Below, piece after piece: positions 45,774 through 55,498 of a stretch of DNA of 64,000 nucleotides (the first letter of the stretch is position 1; every line of letters begins with the position of its first letter). The DNA comes from Winogradskyella psychrotolerans RS-3 (lineage in GTDB: Bacteria > Bacteroidota > Bacteroidia > Flavobacteriales > Flavobacteriaceae). Both the position numbers and the translations under genes were made by a program. Below the pieces are notes generated by a model that was given only the letters and a program-made list of their open reading frames with translations, had not been told where the DNA came from and did no database searches. Where the stretch lies: positions 62,001 through 126,000 of the forward strand of contig NZ_ATMR01000128.1 of the NCBI RefSeq assembly GCF_000427335.1, in the 5' to 3' direction.

Positions 45774-45911
45774 GTTAAATAGTTGGTTGCTTTACTGTTT
45801 TACTAACCAAATTACGCTGTTCTTTTTTTGATGGTTAAAAAGTACGTTTCACTTGTTAAAAAGTTAATACAAAAAATGATGATTGATAAATAGTAATTCC
45901 GAAAACCTTAC

Positions 45912-45919
45912 TATTTTTG
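45912..45919 (+). promoter_or_regulatory. Candidate -7 box of guaA (TATTTTTG)
   Basis: An exact TAnnTTTG match ending 3 bases before the guaA ATG (45923), which would place the transcript start at or near the start codon. No well-spaced -33 TTTG. Confidence 0.35.
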
Positions 45920-45922
45920 CGC

Positions 45923-47457
45923 ATGCAACACAACAAAGTCCTAATATTAGATTTCGGATCGCAATACACACAACTTATTGCGCGCCGCGTTAGAGAATTA
46001 AACATCTACTGCGAAATTCATCCTTACAATAAAATTCCTTCAGATTCAGAGAGCTTTAAAGCGGTTATTTTATCTGGTAGCCCAAATTCTGTGAGAGGAG
46101 AAGCTGTGCTTCATCCTGACTTAGAAGGCATCAGAGGAAAAAACCAATGCTAGCCGTTTGTTATGGTGCCCAATATTTAGCCCATTTTTCAGGTGGTGAA
46201 GTAGCGGAATCCAATACAAGAGAATACGGAAGAGCAAATTTAGCTTTTATTAAACCTGACGAGGATTTCTTCGAGAACATACACGAAGGTAGCCAAGTAT
46301 GGATGAGCCATAGCGATACAATTAAGCAATTACCAACAGGGGGAGTGCTTTTAGCAAGTACAAGCGACGTTGAGAATGCGGCTTATAAAATTGAAGGTGA
46401 ACAAACATATGCCATTCAATTTCATCCTGAAGTTTACCATTCTACGGATGGTCATCAACTTTTAAACAATTTCTTAATTAAGATTGCTAAGGTTGAACAA
46501 GATTGGACACCACAATCTTTTGTTGAAGAAACCGTTGATAGTCTTAAGGCACAATTAGGAAATGATAAAGTGGTTCTTGGTTTATCAGGTGGAGTAGATT
46601 CGTCTGTCGCTGCTATGTTGTTGCATAAAGCTATTGGTAAAAACCTCTATTGCATATTTGTAAATAACGGTTTGTTACGTAAAAATGAATTCGTAGATGT
46701 ATTAAAGCAATACGAAGGCATGGGACTTAATGTAAAAGGGGTAGATGCTTCGGCACGCTTTTTGGATGCTTTAAAAGGGTTGAGTGATCCTGAGCTTAAA
46801 AGAAAAGCAATTGGATCCGCATTTATTGATGTTTTTGATGTTGAGGCGAATTTAATTCAAGATGTAAAATGGTTGGCTCAAGGCACTATTTATCCAGATG
46901 TGATAGAAAGTGTATCGGCAACAGGAGGACCAAGTGCAACTATAAAAAGTCATCATAATGTTGGTGGATTGCCAGATTATATGAAGTTAAAAATTGTAGA
47001 GCCATTAAGAGCTTTATTTAAGGATGAAGTTAGACGCGTTGGAGCTTCTATGAATATGGATAAGCAATTATTGGGTCGTCATCCATTTCCTGGTCCAGGT
47101 TTGGCAATTCGGATTCTTGGAGATCTAACCGCAGAGAAAGTACGTATATTACAAGAGGTTGATGCTATTTTTATTAATAACCTACGTTCTTGGAATTTAT
47201 ACGACAAAGTATGGCAAGCAGGAGCAATGTTATTACCTGTGAATAGTGTGGGAGTCATGGGAGACGAACGTACTTATGAAAAATGTGTCGCATTAAGAGC
47301 TGTTGAAAGTACAGACGGAATGACTGCTGATTGGGTGAATTTACCGTATGAGTTTTTACAAAAAACATCAAACGAAATTATAAATAAAGTGAAAGGTGTG
47401 AATAGAGTTGTTTACGATATCAGTTCAAAACCACCTGCGACTATTGAGTGGGAATAA
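45923..47457 (+). pseudogene. guaA: GMP synthase (glutamine-hydrolysing), frame broken by one base (probable sequence error)
   Basis: Two overlapping frames make a full GuaA of about 511 residues. The first (from [20 protein letters not shown]) ends at 46153 with ...IRGKNQC. The second starts at 46147 with [14 protein letters not shown], which contains the glutaminase nucleophile Cys. Adding one A to the A run at 46138-46143 restores [15 protein letters not shown]. The ATP-pyrophosphatase domain ([15 protein letters not shown]) and the dimerisation C-terminus ([14 protein letters not shown]) are intact. GuaA aminates XMP to GMP and is normally required, so an assembly error is the simplest explanation. 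The second ATG is not a real start. Confidence 0.9.
46138..46143 (+). other. Homopolymer at frameshift in guaA
   Basis: Six A in GGAAAAAACC; seven are needed to keep the GuaA frame. Confidence 0.8.
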
Positions 47458-47514
47458 AAATAAGAACTGATTGCTAATTATAATCAAAGTGCAGTTTATA
47501 GTAAAATAGAATTC

Positions 47515-49422
47515 ATGAAAAATATCTTAACCATCATTTTAATTGCTTTTACAATTGGTCTAAGTGCTCAAGACTACATTGAGCATACTGTTAAGCCAGG
47601 TGAAACAGTTGAAAGTATAGCCAAGGGTTATTTAGTGACTCCGTTTGATATTTATGCACTAAATCCGGATGCTAAACGTAAGTTTCAGCCTAATACAGTT
47701 TTAATTATTCCGAACTCTAAAGTTAAGAATAATGCTATTGTAGAAGATAGTAGAGAACTTATTGGTTATAAAAATCATAAAGTAAAACGTAAAGAAACCT
47801 TATACGGATTAACAAAAGAATACAATGTTTCTGAAGAAGAAATAAAAAAAGCAAACCGTTTTTTGTATTCTGAAAATCTTAAAAAAGGCGATAAAATTAG
47901 AATACCAAAATACAGAACGGTAGTATCTAAGCAAACATTAAATAATACAGTAAAAAAATATACGGTTCAAGCTAAGGAAGGGAAGTGGAGAATTGCTTAC
48001 AAATTTGGGATTTCTGTCTTAGAGTTAGAAGCTTTGAATCCATTTATGAAAGAAACCATTCAGCCAGGTGACGAGCTAAACGTACCTAATATTGAAGATA
48101 AAGAAGAAAAACAGGTAGAATCGACTTTTGGGTATTATGAAGTGTTACCTAAAGAAGGTTTTTTTAGATTAAAAGTAAAATTAAATTTAACTCAAGAACA
48201 GCTAGAAAAATTAAACCCTGAATTAAAAGAGACAGGTCTAAAAGCAGGAATGGTATTAAAAGTACCAGCAGGTGTTGATACGTCTAGCAGTTTAGAAACT
48301 GTTGAAACCACAAACTTAAAAGGCAACTTAACCAACTTTAAGACAAAAAAAATAGCCTTAATGTTGCCGTATCGTCTCGATAGAATTGATGTAGATGCAG
48401 TTGAAGAAACCAAAGAGAAGATAAAAGAAGATAAACGATTAGCTGTTGTTCTAGATTTTCATATTGGTGTTATGATGGCTTTAGATTCTGCCAAACAATT
48501 AGGAATTTCCACAGATTTAAAGGTGTTTGATACACGTTACCATATTTCAAAAACAGCTGAGATTTTAGCTGACAATGATTTTTCCGATTATGATGCTGTG
48601 ATTGGTCCAATGGAAGAAAATAGTTTTAATCGTGTCGCAATGACATTAAAAGCTGATAATGTTCCTGTTATTGCTGCTATGAATAAGCCAAAACAAGTTT
48701 ATAATAATGTATTTCAGACTTTGCCAGAAGATAAGTTGTTGAGTAAGACAATGATAGATTTTGTAAAAGCGGATAGTTTAAAGACTAAAGTGGTTATTAT
48801 TTCAGATCATGCACATAGAACGAGTAGTGAAGCTTTACAAAAACAATTTCCAAACTCTAAATTGATCTTAACGCAAAAGGATAAAAAAGATAAGACAAAA
48901 GATGCGTATTATATTTACCATGCTAATTTACAAAATGTATTTTCGGCAGGTAAAACGATCGTGTTTTTAGAAACTGAAAATACATCTTTAGCTTCTAGTG
49001 TTATTAGTATGCTTAATGGTTTTGCAGTAAATAAAACTGAAATTGTATTAGCAACCCTAAACAAAGGAAAGGCATTTGAAGGTAAGGATATAGACAACAA
49101 TAATTTGTCTCACCTTAAGTTTCATTATCCATCTGTACATAAAGATTTTGACGAAACGAAATCAAATGGTTTTGTTGATGGATACCGTAAAGAATATGGA
49201 GTATCACCTAGCAAATATGTAGCGCGTGGATTCGACATTACTTTAGATCTTTTAATGCGTTTGGCCTCTGCTGAAAATTTATATGAAGCGGCAATAGATT
49301 CAATTGAAACGGAGTATATTGAAAATAAATTCAGATACAATAAAGCTCTAATGGGTGGTTATGTTAATGAGGCTGTCTATATTGTAAAGTACGATGATCT
49401 CAGAATCGTAAAGGCTGAGTAA
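47515..49422 (+). CDS. Secreted fusion of LysM repeats and a periplasmic-binding-protein-like domain
   Basis: A 635-residue protein with signal peptide MKNILTIILIAFTIGLSAQ. Four LysM-like repeats follow, about residues 22-67, 84-132, 145-192 and 205-253 (for example HTVKPGETVESIAKGYLVTP). The C-terminal ~350 residues look like a type 1 periplasmic-binding fold (KIALMLPYRLDRIDV, DYDAVIGPMEENSFNRVAM, VPVIAAMN), as in amino-acid or LivJ-type receptors. LysM should hold it on peptidoglycan. It lies 57 bases after guaA, a neighbourhood I recall as conserved in flavobacteria; function unknown. Confidence 0.85.
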   Translation: MKNILTIILIAFTIGLSAQDYIEHTVKPGETVESIAKGYLVTPFDIYALNPDAKRKFQPNTVLIIPNSKVKNNAIVEDSRELIGYKNHKVKRKETLYGLTKEYNVSEEEIKKANRFLYSENLKKGDKIRIPKYRTVVSKQTLNNTVKKYTVQAKEGKWRIAYKFGISVLELEALNPFMKETIQPGDELNVPNIEDKEEKQVESTFGYYEVLPKEGFFRLKVKLNLTQEQLEKLNPELKETGLKAGMVLKVPAGVDTSSSLETVETTNLKGNLTNFKTKKIALMLPYRLDRIDVDAVEETKEKIKEDKRLAVVLDFHIGVMMALDSAKQLGISTDLKVFDTRYHISKTAEILADNDFSDYDAVIGPMEENSFNRVAMTLKADNVPVIAAMNKPKQVYNNVFQTLPEDKLLSKTMIDFVKADSLKTKVVIISDHAHRTSSEALQKQFPNSKLILTQKDKKDKTKDAYYIYHANLQNVFSAGKTIVFLETENTSLASSVISMLNGFAVNKTEIVLATLNKGKAFEGKDIDNNNLSHLKFHYPSVHKDFDETKSNGFVDGYRKEYGVSPSKYVARGFDITLDLLMRLASAENLYEAAIDSIETEYIENKFRYNKALMGGYVNEAVYIVKYDDLRIVKAE

Positions 49423-49522
49423 GTCTTTAGAAAAGGTCTTTAATAGTGATTTCCTAGTCTTATGGCGTATTTAGTATTCTAATATCGGAAAAGATTTTAC
49501 ATTTAATTCGAAATAATTACTC

Positions 49523-50062
49523 TTGAAAAATCTACTTATAATTATAACCCTACTTTTACTAGGAAGCACTTCTAATGAAGAATCTGTAACTTGGAATGAA
49601 AGAACTAAACTAACTTGGGCCGACTTTAAAGCGCCACCAAGTTTAGAGTCTAATGCTGTTGCTGTTACCGCTTCGGGTATTACTTTTGGGTATGCTGTAA
49701 AAACATCTGGTGAAAGAATCGTTGATTTTTCTACCACTGTAGAAGCGCACTTTTATCCCAATAAATCTTGGTATATAAAAGAAAAAGGGAATGGTCATAT
49801 TTTAGCTCATGAGCAGTTACATTTCGATATAACGGAACTTTATGCACGTCAATTTAGAGCGCAAATAATAAAGTTGATTGTTAACCAAAATGTAAAAGAA
49901 CAGATGAGTAGGTTGCATGCTAAAATTAATGAAGCCGTAAGTGAAACTCAAAAACTTTACGACGAGCAAACCAACCATTCTATGAATACTGCCATGCAAG
50001 AAGAATGGGAAAAAACAATTCAAATTGAACTTAAGAAATTTGAAGACTATAAGTCGCAATAA
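49523..50062 (+). CDS. DUF922 family protein, putative zinc protease
   Basis: A 179-residue protein. It uses a TTG start: no ATG is available because an in-frame TAA lies 7 bases upstream, and the signal peptide MKNLLIIITLLLLG begins there. DUF922 features: VTWNERTKLTWADFKAPP and the metal-protease-like H96-E-Q-L-H100 in HILAHEQLHFDITE. The mature protein would be periplasmic. It is in the run LysM fusion - DUF922 - DUF3820. Confidence 0.85.
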   Translation: MKNLLIIITLLLLGSTSNEESVTWNERTKLTWADFKAPPSLESNAVAVTASGITFGYAVKTSGERIVDFSTTVEAHFYPNKSWYIKEKGNGHILAHEQLHFDITELYARQFRAQIIKLIVNQNVKEQMSRLHAKINEAVSETQKLYDEQTNHSMNTAMQEEWEKTIQIELKKFEDYKSQ

Positions 50063-50098
50063 TTTAGTGGCTTTTATCTAAACTAAAATTTAATTAAA

Positions 50099-50326
50099 AT
50101 GGAATTAGACGGCACAGTTTTAATTGAATTGGCGCATTACAAAATGCCTTTTGGCAAATACAAAAATCAATACTTAATAGATGTTCCAGAACATTATTAC
50201 ATCTGGTATCAACAAAAAGGATTTCCTGAAGGAAAACTTGGTCGTATGATGGCACAAATGTGCGAAATAAAAATCAATGGCTTAGAAGAGTTGATTTATA
50301 CAATTCGTAGAGATTTTAAAAAGTAG
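50099..50326 (+). CDS. DUF3820 family small protein (ExoX-C-like domain)
   Basis: A 75-residue cytoplasmic protein. The motif MPFGKYKNQYLIDVPEHYYI followed by W...GFP matches the DUF3820 family, once called quorum-sensing-regulated virulence factor. The same FGKxK...L...W...FP pattern forms the C-terminal module of the DnaQ-like exonuclease at 20504-21280, so a nucleic-acid role is plausible. A diverged copy of its last ~90 bases is found at 52547-52634, beyond lysR and yeiH. Confidence 0.85.
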   Translation: MELDGTVLIELAHYKMPFGKYKNQYLIDVPEHYYIWYQQKGFPEGKLGRMMAQMCEIKINGLEELIYTIRRDFKK

Positions 50327-50402
50327 ATATATGGATTCTTTGTATAAAGCAATGATCAGTTTTAGTTTTAGCAATTAATTTTATGAGGATTTTATATTGA
50401 GT

Positions 50403-51323
50403 CTAGTTTAAAATATAGACCAATGAAAATATGGAAACAAATACCCATAACGTTAGCGCCAAAAAAAGAGGCTTTAATCCTGTAGATTTTAAGTCTTTTA
50501 TTGAAATGGATGCACCTACAAGAAACAATGTTATTATTAATAATCTTTTAGACATTGATACCATAAGCTGAGTCGTTGATTCTGGTAAAATATGAAAGCT
50601 ATTAATAACAATAGCTGCAATAAATAAAAGAATAAAATAAGGGACTTTAAGTTTTTCTCCTTTCGTTTTAAAAAGAAACATTGAGAAAATTGACAAGGGA
50701 ATAATCCACAACGTTCTAGATAATTTTACTGTGGTAGCTATTCGTAAAGCTTCTTCTCCATAACCTAACGTCGCCCCAACCACAGAACTTGTGTCGTGTA
50801 TGGCTACAGCACACCATAATCCAAATTGTTCTTGTGATAAGTTTAGGTAATGACCAATAGCAGGAAATACAAATAAAGCAATAGAGTTTAATAGAAATAC
50901 GATGCCTAAGGCAATACTTATTGTTTTGTTTTTGGCTTTAATAACTGGTGAAATTGCGGCGATGGCGCTTCCGCCACAAATTGCAGTGCCAGAAGTAATA
51001 AGATGTCCTAATTTTAAATCTAATTTTAGAAGTCTTGTTAGTAATAAACCTACTGCTACTGTTAAAAATATAGAGAATATGGTTAAACTTAAACCGTCTT
51101 TACTTGTTTCAATAGTTTCTTTAATAAACATTCCAAAACCTAATCCGACAACCGAAATTTTTAGAAAAAAATGAATGGCTTTGTGACTATATGCCTTAAA
51201 CGGATTTTTGAAAATAAGCGTATAAATAAAACCCAGAATTAATGCTGTTGGGCTGTTTATAAATCCTAAAAGTATAATTGCTATTATAAGGAGGTAAATT
51301 GTTTTTGAGAAAATAGCTTTCAT
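50403..51323 (-). CDS. YeiH/UPF0324 family putative sulfate exporter
   Basis: Start chosen at 51323 (MKAIFSKTIYLLIIAIILLG) rather than the ORF limit at 51377; 306 residues. About nine to ten transmembrane helices with family motifs GTAICGGSAIAAISPVIKAKNKTIS and WCAVAIHDTSSVVGATLGYG. The family is annotated as putative sulfate exporters, sometimes linked to sulfite or sulfur amino-acid stress. It lies 76 bases downstream of a LysR gene on the same strand, like the yeiE-yeiH association in enterobacteria, so LysR is its likely regulator. Confidence 0.9.
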   Translation of the reverse strand: MKAIFSKTIYLLIIAIILLGFINSPTALILGFIYTLIFKNPFKAYSHKAIHFFLKISVVGLGFGMFIKETIETSKDGLSLTIFSIFLTVAVGLLLTRLLKLDLKLGHLITSGTAICGGSAIAAISPVIKAKNKTISIALGIVFLLNSIALFVFPAIGHYLNLSQEQFGLWCAVAIHDTSSVVGATLGYGEEALRIATTVKLSRTLWIIPLSIFSMFLFKTKGEKLKVPYFILLFIAAIVINSFHILPESTTQLMVSMSKRLLIITLFLVGASISIKDLKSTGLKPLFLALTLWVFVSIFSLVYILN

Positions 51324-51399
51324 ATCATTTGTTAGTATTTGATACAAAAGTAATATGCTTAAATAACTTTTAAGCAAAGTAATTAGTTCTTTGAGATAA

Positions 51400-52284
51400 C
51401 TAAAAGTTATGGTTTAGTCGAATAAATTTTTTGAAATATTCAAAAGAATTAGAAATATATCCAGTTCTTTTTACAAAATAAAACCACCTTTCAATACTTA
51501 AATTTTTTATGTCTATGATTTTAAGTTTGTTATTTATTAAGTCATCAGAAATAGAATTGATGGACAGCAGTGCGTAATGGTCGGAATGATATAAATAATT
51601 TTTAATAGCTTCAGTACTATTGAAAGATACAACAGAATTAAGTTTTGTAATTTTATGATTCATTAAAAAGGTGTCTATTATTACTTTTGTACCTGAGCCT
51701 TTTTCACGTTCTACCATGGGAATGGTTTGTAGGGTTTTAATATCTATACTTCCTTTTTGAAACGTATTATTCTTAACATTTGTTACCAAGACAATTTCAT
51801 CCTTAATAAACTTTTCAAATTGTAATTTTGGGTTCGAAGTACTTCCTTCTGTAATTCCAAAATCTATGTCTTCATTTAGAATTAAGCTTTCTATGTTTTC
51901 AGAATTATTACTTATGATGTTAAATCTTGTCTCAGGATATTGTACTCTAAATTTTGCAATTATTTTAGGAATAATATAATTGGATAAAGTGGTGCTTATA
52001 CCAAAGTTGATGACCTCTGGAAAGGCATCTTTTTTATGAAGAAATTTCTCGTCCATATCAGCATAAATAGCCAATATTTTATTCGTGTAGATAAGAAATG
52101 ATTTTCCTTCTGTTGTTAATTCTATTGAATTCCGCTTTCTAATAAATAATGTGGTCTTATAATCTTGCTCTAAATTTTTAATGGCTTTTGATATGGCGGG
52201 CTGTGAGAGATATAATTGTTCGGCAGCTTTTGTGAAATTTAAATGTTTTGCAACAGTTTTAAAAATATGTAATTTGGTTTTCAT
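51400..52284 (-). CDS. LysR family transcriptional regulator
   Basis: A 294-residue protein. The N-terminal winged HTH is HIFKTVAKHLNFTKAAEQLY followed by LSQPAISKAIKNLEQDYKTT, and the rest is a substrate-binding domain (from about residue 90, VINFGISTTLSNYIIPKII). It is cotranscribed in front of the yeiH-like exporter and probably controls it, in answer to a small sulfur or amino-acid ligand (inferred from the CysB/YeiE type). The gene pair sits between an intact DUF3820 gene and a remnant of the same gene. Confidence 0.9.
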   Translation of the reverse strand: MKTKLHIFKTVAKHLNFTKAAEQLYLSQPAISKAIKNLEQDYKTTLFIRKRNSIELTTEGKSFLIYTNKILAIYADMDEKFLHKKDAFPEVINFGISTTLSNYIIPKIIAKFRVQYPETRFNIISNNSENIESLILNEDIDFGITEGSTSNPKLQFEKFIKDEIVLVTNVKNNTFQKGSIDIKTLQTIPMVEREKGSGTKVIIDTFLMNHKITKLNSVVSFNSTEAIKNYLYHSDHYALLSINSISDDLINNKLKIIDIKNLSIERWFYFVKRTGYISNSFEYFKKFIRLNHNF

Positions 52285-52546
52285 TAGCTTGTGTACAGTG
52301 ACTCATTTATATAAAACGTTTTACTACTTCGGTAAGCTGAGTATAGGTGTTTTGTATTAAACGTTAAACAAAGGTAGCTGTATTTTTTTTAAAATTCAAC
52401 CACTCAAATTTCATATACCCTTTATCTAAGTTCACATTAAAATTAGCAGCCTGAAAGAATTCAATCTCTTGTTCTAGTGTTCTAGAAAATGTCATTTTTA
52501 ATTCTTTTGTAATCAACGTTACGCAATGTGAAATCTATACGTTCTT
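52285..52546. other. Non-coding stretch upstream of lysR
   Basis: 262 bases, AT-rich. It contains the lysR promoter region (a specific box was not identified) and a short leftward open frame at 52364-52495, listed separately. Confidence 0.4.
52364..52495 (-). CDS. Short ORF of 43 residues, doubtful
   Basis: ATG at 52495 reads MTFSRTLEQEIEFFQAANFN and ends KKNTATFV-stop. I recognise no family. It starts close to a decayed gene fragment and is probably either a small real gene or a leftover piece; the short length makes it uncertain. Confidence 0.3.
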   Translation of the reverse strand: MTFSRTLEQEIEFFQAANFNVNLDKGYMKFEWLNFKKNTATFV

Positions 52547-52634
52547 CTTGGTTGTATGATGACACAAGTGCGAAATAAAAATCTACGGCTTAGAGGAGTT
52601 GATTTATACGATTCGCCGAGATTTTAAAAAGTAA
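52547..52634 (+). pseudogene. Truncated, diverged second copy of the DUF3820 3' end
   Basis: This 88-base stretch aligns to 50237-50326, the end of the DUF3820 gene, from CTTGGT(C/T)GTATGATG to GATTTTAAAAAGTA(G/A). It has roughly ten substitutions and a 2-base deletion (CACAAGTGCG against CACAAATGTGCG) that breaks the frame. No 5' part of the gene is present. It is therefore a dead partial duplicate. Confidence 0.85.
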
Positions 52635-52791
52635 GTTTAATGTTCTTTATCATAGATAACTTCAGGGTTGTAGTGATGATAGGTAATGAATAGCGTTAAT
52701 CACCTAATAGAATCCTTTTGAGTTACAACAAAGATGAAACGCAGTAATATACTAACACTCTAAATTGTTTCTTTGTGGCAAGACATAAATT

Positions 52792-53409
52792 ATGAACTTC
52801 TTTACGTGCTTACTTTTAGGATTTGTTATTGCCGCATCAGGGAGTATTGTGCCTAGTTTTTTAAATATAACAGTTGTTAAATTCAGTTTGAAAAGTGGTC
52901 GAAAATCGGCTTTATATCTTATTGGAGGTTTTGCTACAGTATTGTTTTTTCAAGCTAATATTGGTGCTTACCTATCAAGTGTTTTGATGAAAAATTCAGA
53001 ATACATTACTAATATTCAAAAGATTGGTACAGGAATTTTATTCCTGATATCTATTTATTTTTTTAGATTACATTTTATTTCAAGAAAGCAGAAAATAAAA
53101 GTAAAAATTAAGAAGTCGAAGGCTTATTTACATGGCATCGGTATGTCGCTACTCAATACTTTTGCGATTCCATTTTATTTTACATCTATTTCTTTTTTAA
53201 TAGTGTTAGGCTATTTTGAATACTCTTTCCTAAATGGTTTTTATTTTTCAGTCGGTTCTACAATAGGTTCATTTACACTATATGCGTTGTATGCCACAGT
53301 CGCTAGTAGAATTGAACATAAACTTACATTTATTGCAACTAAAATGGATTTTATATTAGGTTGTTTAACAGGTGCAGTTGCTATCGGTAACCTAATTTAT
53401 TTACTTTAA
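52792..53409 (+). CDS. LysE family transporter
   Basis: A 205-residue inner-membrane protein with about six transmembrane helices. N-terminal features fit LysE/RhtB exporters (FVIAASGSIVPSFLNITVVKFS; GRKSALYLIGG), but the full G-x-x-x-G-P-x signature is only partly kept. Family members export amino acids or related solutes. It is preceded by the DUF3820 remnant and followed by another gene remnant, so this corner of the chromosome is rearranged. Confidence 0.78.
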   Translation: MNFFTCLLLGFVIAASGSIVPSFLNITVVKFSLKSGRKSALYLIGGFATVLFFQANIGAYLSSVLMKNSEYITNIQKIGTGILFLISIYFFRLHFISRKQKIKVKIKKSKAYLHGIGMSLLNTFAIPFYFTSISFLIVLGYFEYSFLNGFYFSVGSTIGSFTLYALYATVASRIEHKLTFIATKMDFILGCLTGAVAIGNLIYLL

Positions 53410-53424
53410 GTGAACTGTATGTTT

Positions 53425-53640
53425 TTAAAATGAGCGTTTAGAGCTACAAGATTTTTTTTGCTCGGTAATAACTAAAAATAAATTGATACGGTTACTGTTT
53501 CTTTCATAGGGTATATGTCTTATATATTGGGTTAAATCATTCCACATAGAAATGCCTTTTGCTTTTAAAAGTAGAGTAAGTTCATTCTTAGATTCTAATG
53601 TGTAATAGGTATTTATTTTTAATGTTTTGTAAGTCAGTAA
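53425..53640 (-). pseudogene. Remnant of an unidentified small gene
   Basis: A leftward frame of 71 residues without an initiating ATG at its beginning: a TAG at 53641-53643 precedes it. It includes LLLKAKGISMWNDLTQYIR, then HIPYERNSNRINLFLV, and ends EQKKSCSSKRSF-stop. The pattern PYxRNxNR ... CSSK recalls a flavobacterial small-protein family whose members continue further (CSSKHA...), so this looks truncated at both ends. That comparison is from memory and needs a search. Confidence 0.45.
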
Positions 53641-53729
53641 CTAAGCTTATTATTTGGTTGTGTTAATCGATAGAAATAATAACATATTAACAAACCATAA
53701 ACAAATAGAGAATAACTCATTAAATTTCG

Positions 53730-53737
53730 TAATTTTG
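53730..53737 (+). promoter_or_regulatory. Candidate -7 box of pyrG (TAATTTTG)
   Basis: An exact TAnnTTTG match, 20 bases before the pyrG start codon. The -33 element is not clear. Confidence 0.45.
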
Positions 53738-53748
53738 CCTGCGTTTAA

Positions 53749-55377
<1,629 letters not shown>

Positions 55378-55448
55378 TAATTAATATGTCACTTTGGCGT
55401 AAAATTAATTTTGGACAGTTTTTTGGGTTGTTCAATTATTACCATATA

Positions 55449-55481
55449 AGACCTGTCAGATTTAAAAAACATGACAGGTCT
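55449..55481. promoter_or_regulatory. Strong hairpin between pyrG and yidC
   Basis: AGACCTGTCA ... TGACAGGTCT, a 10-bp perfect stem with a 13-base loop, ending 17 bases before the yidC ATG. No T tract follows it, so it is more likely an RNA processing, attenuating or protein-binding hairpin than a simple terminator. Confidence 0.45.
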
Positions 55482-55498
55482 AAAATTGAAAATTAAAG

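Noticed and set aside
46147..47457. A stand-alone 436-residue GMP synthase ATPase gene
   Set aside because: It starts in the middle of the glutaminase domain at the catalytic Cys; it is the shifted remainder of guaA.
52547..52634. An independent small DUF3820 gene
   Set aside because: It lacks a 5' part and carries a 2-base deletion relative to the intact gene, so it cannot be translated as a protein.
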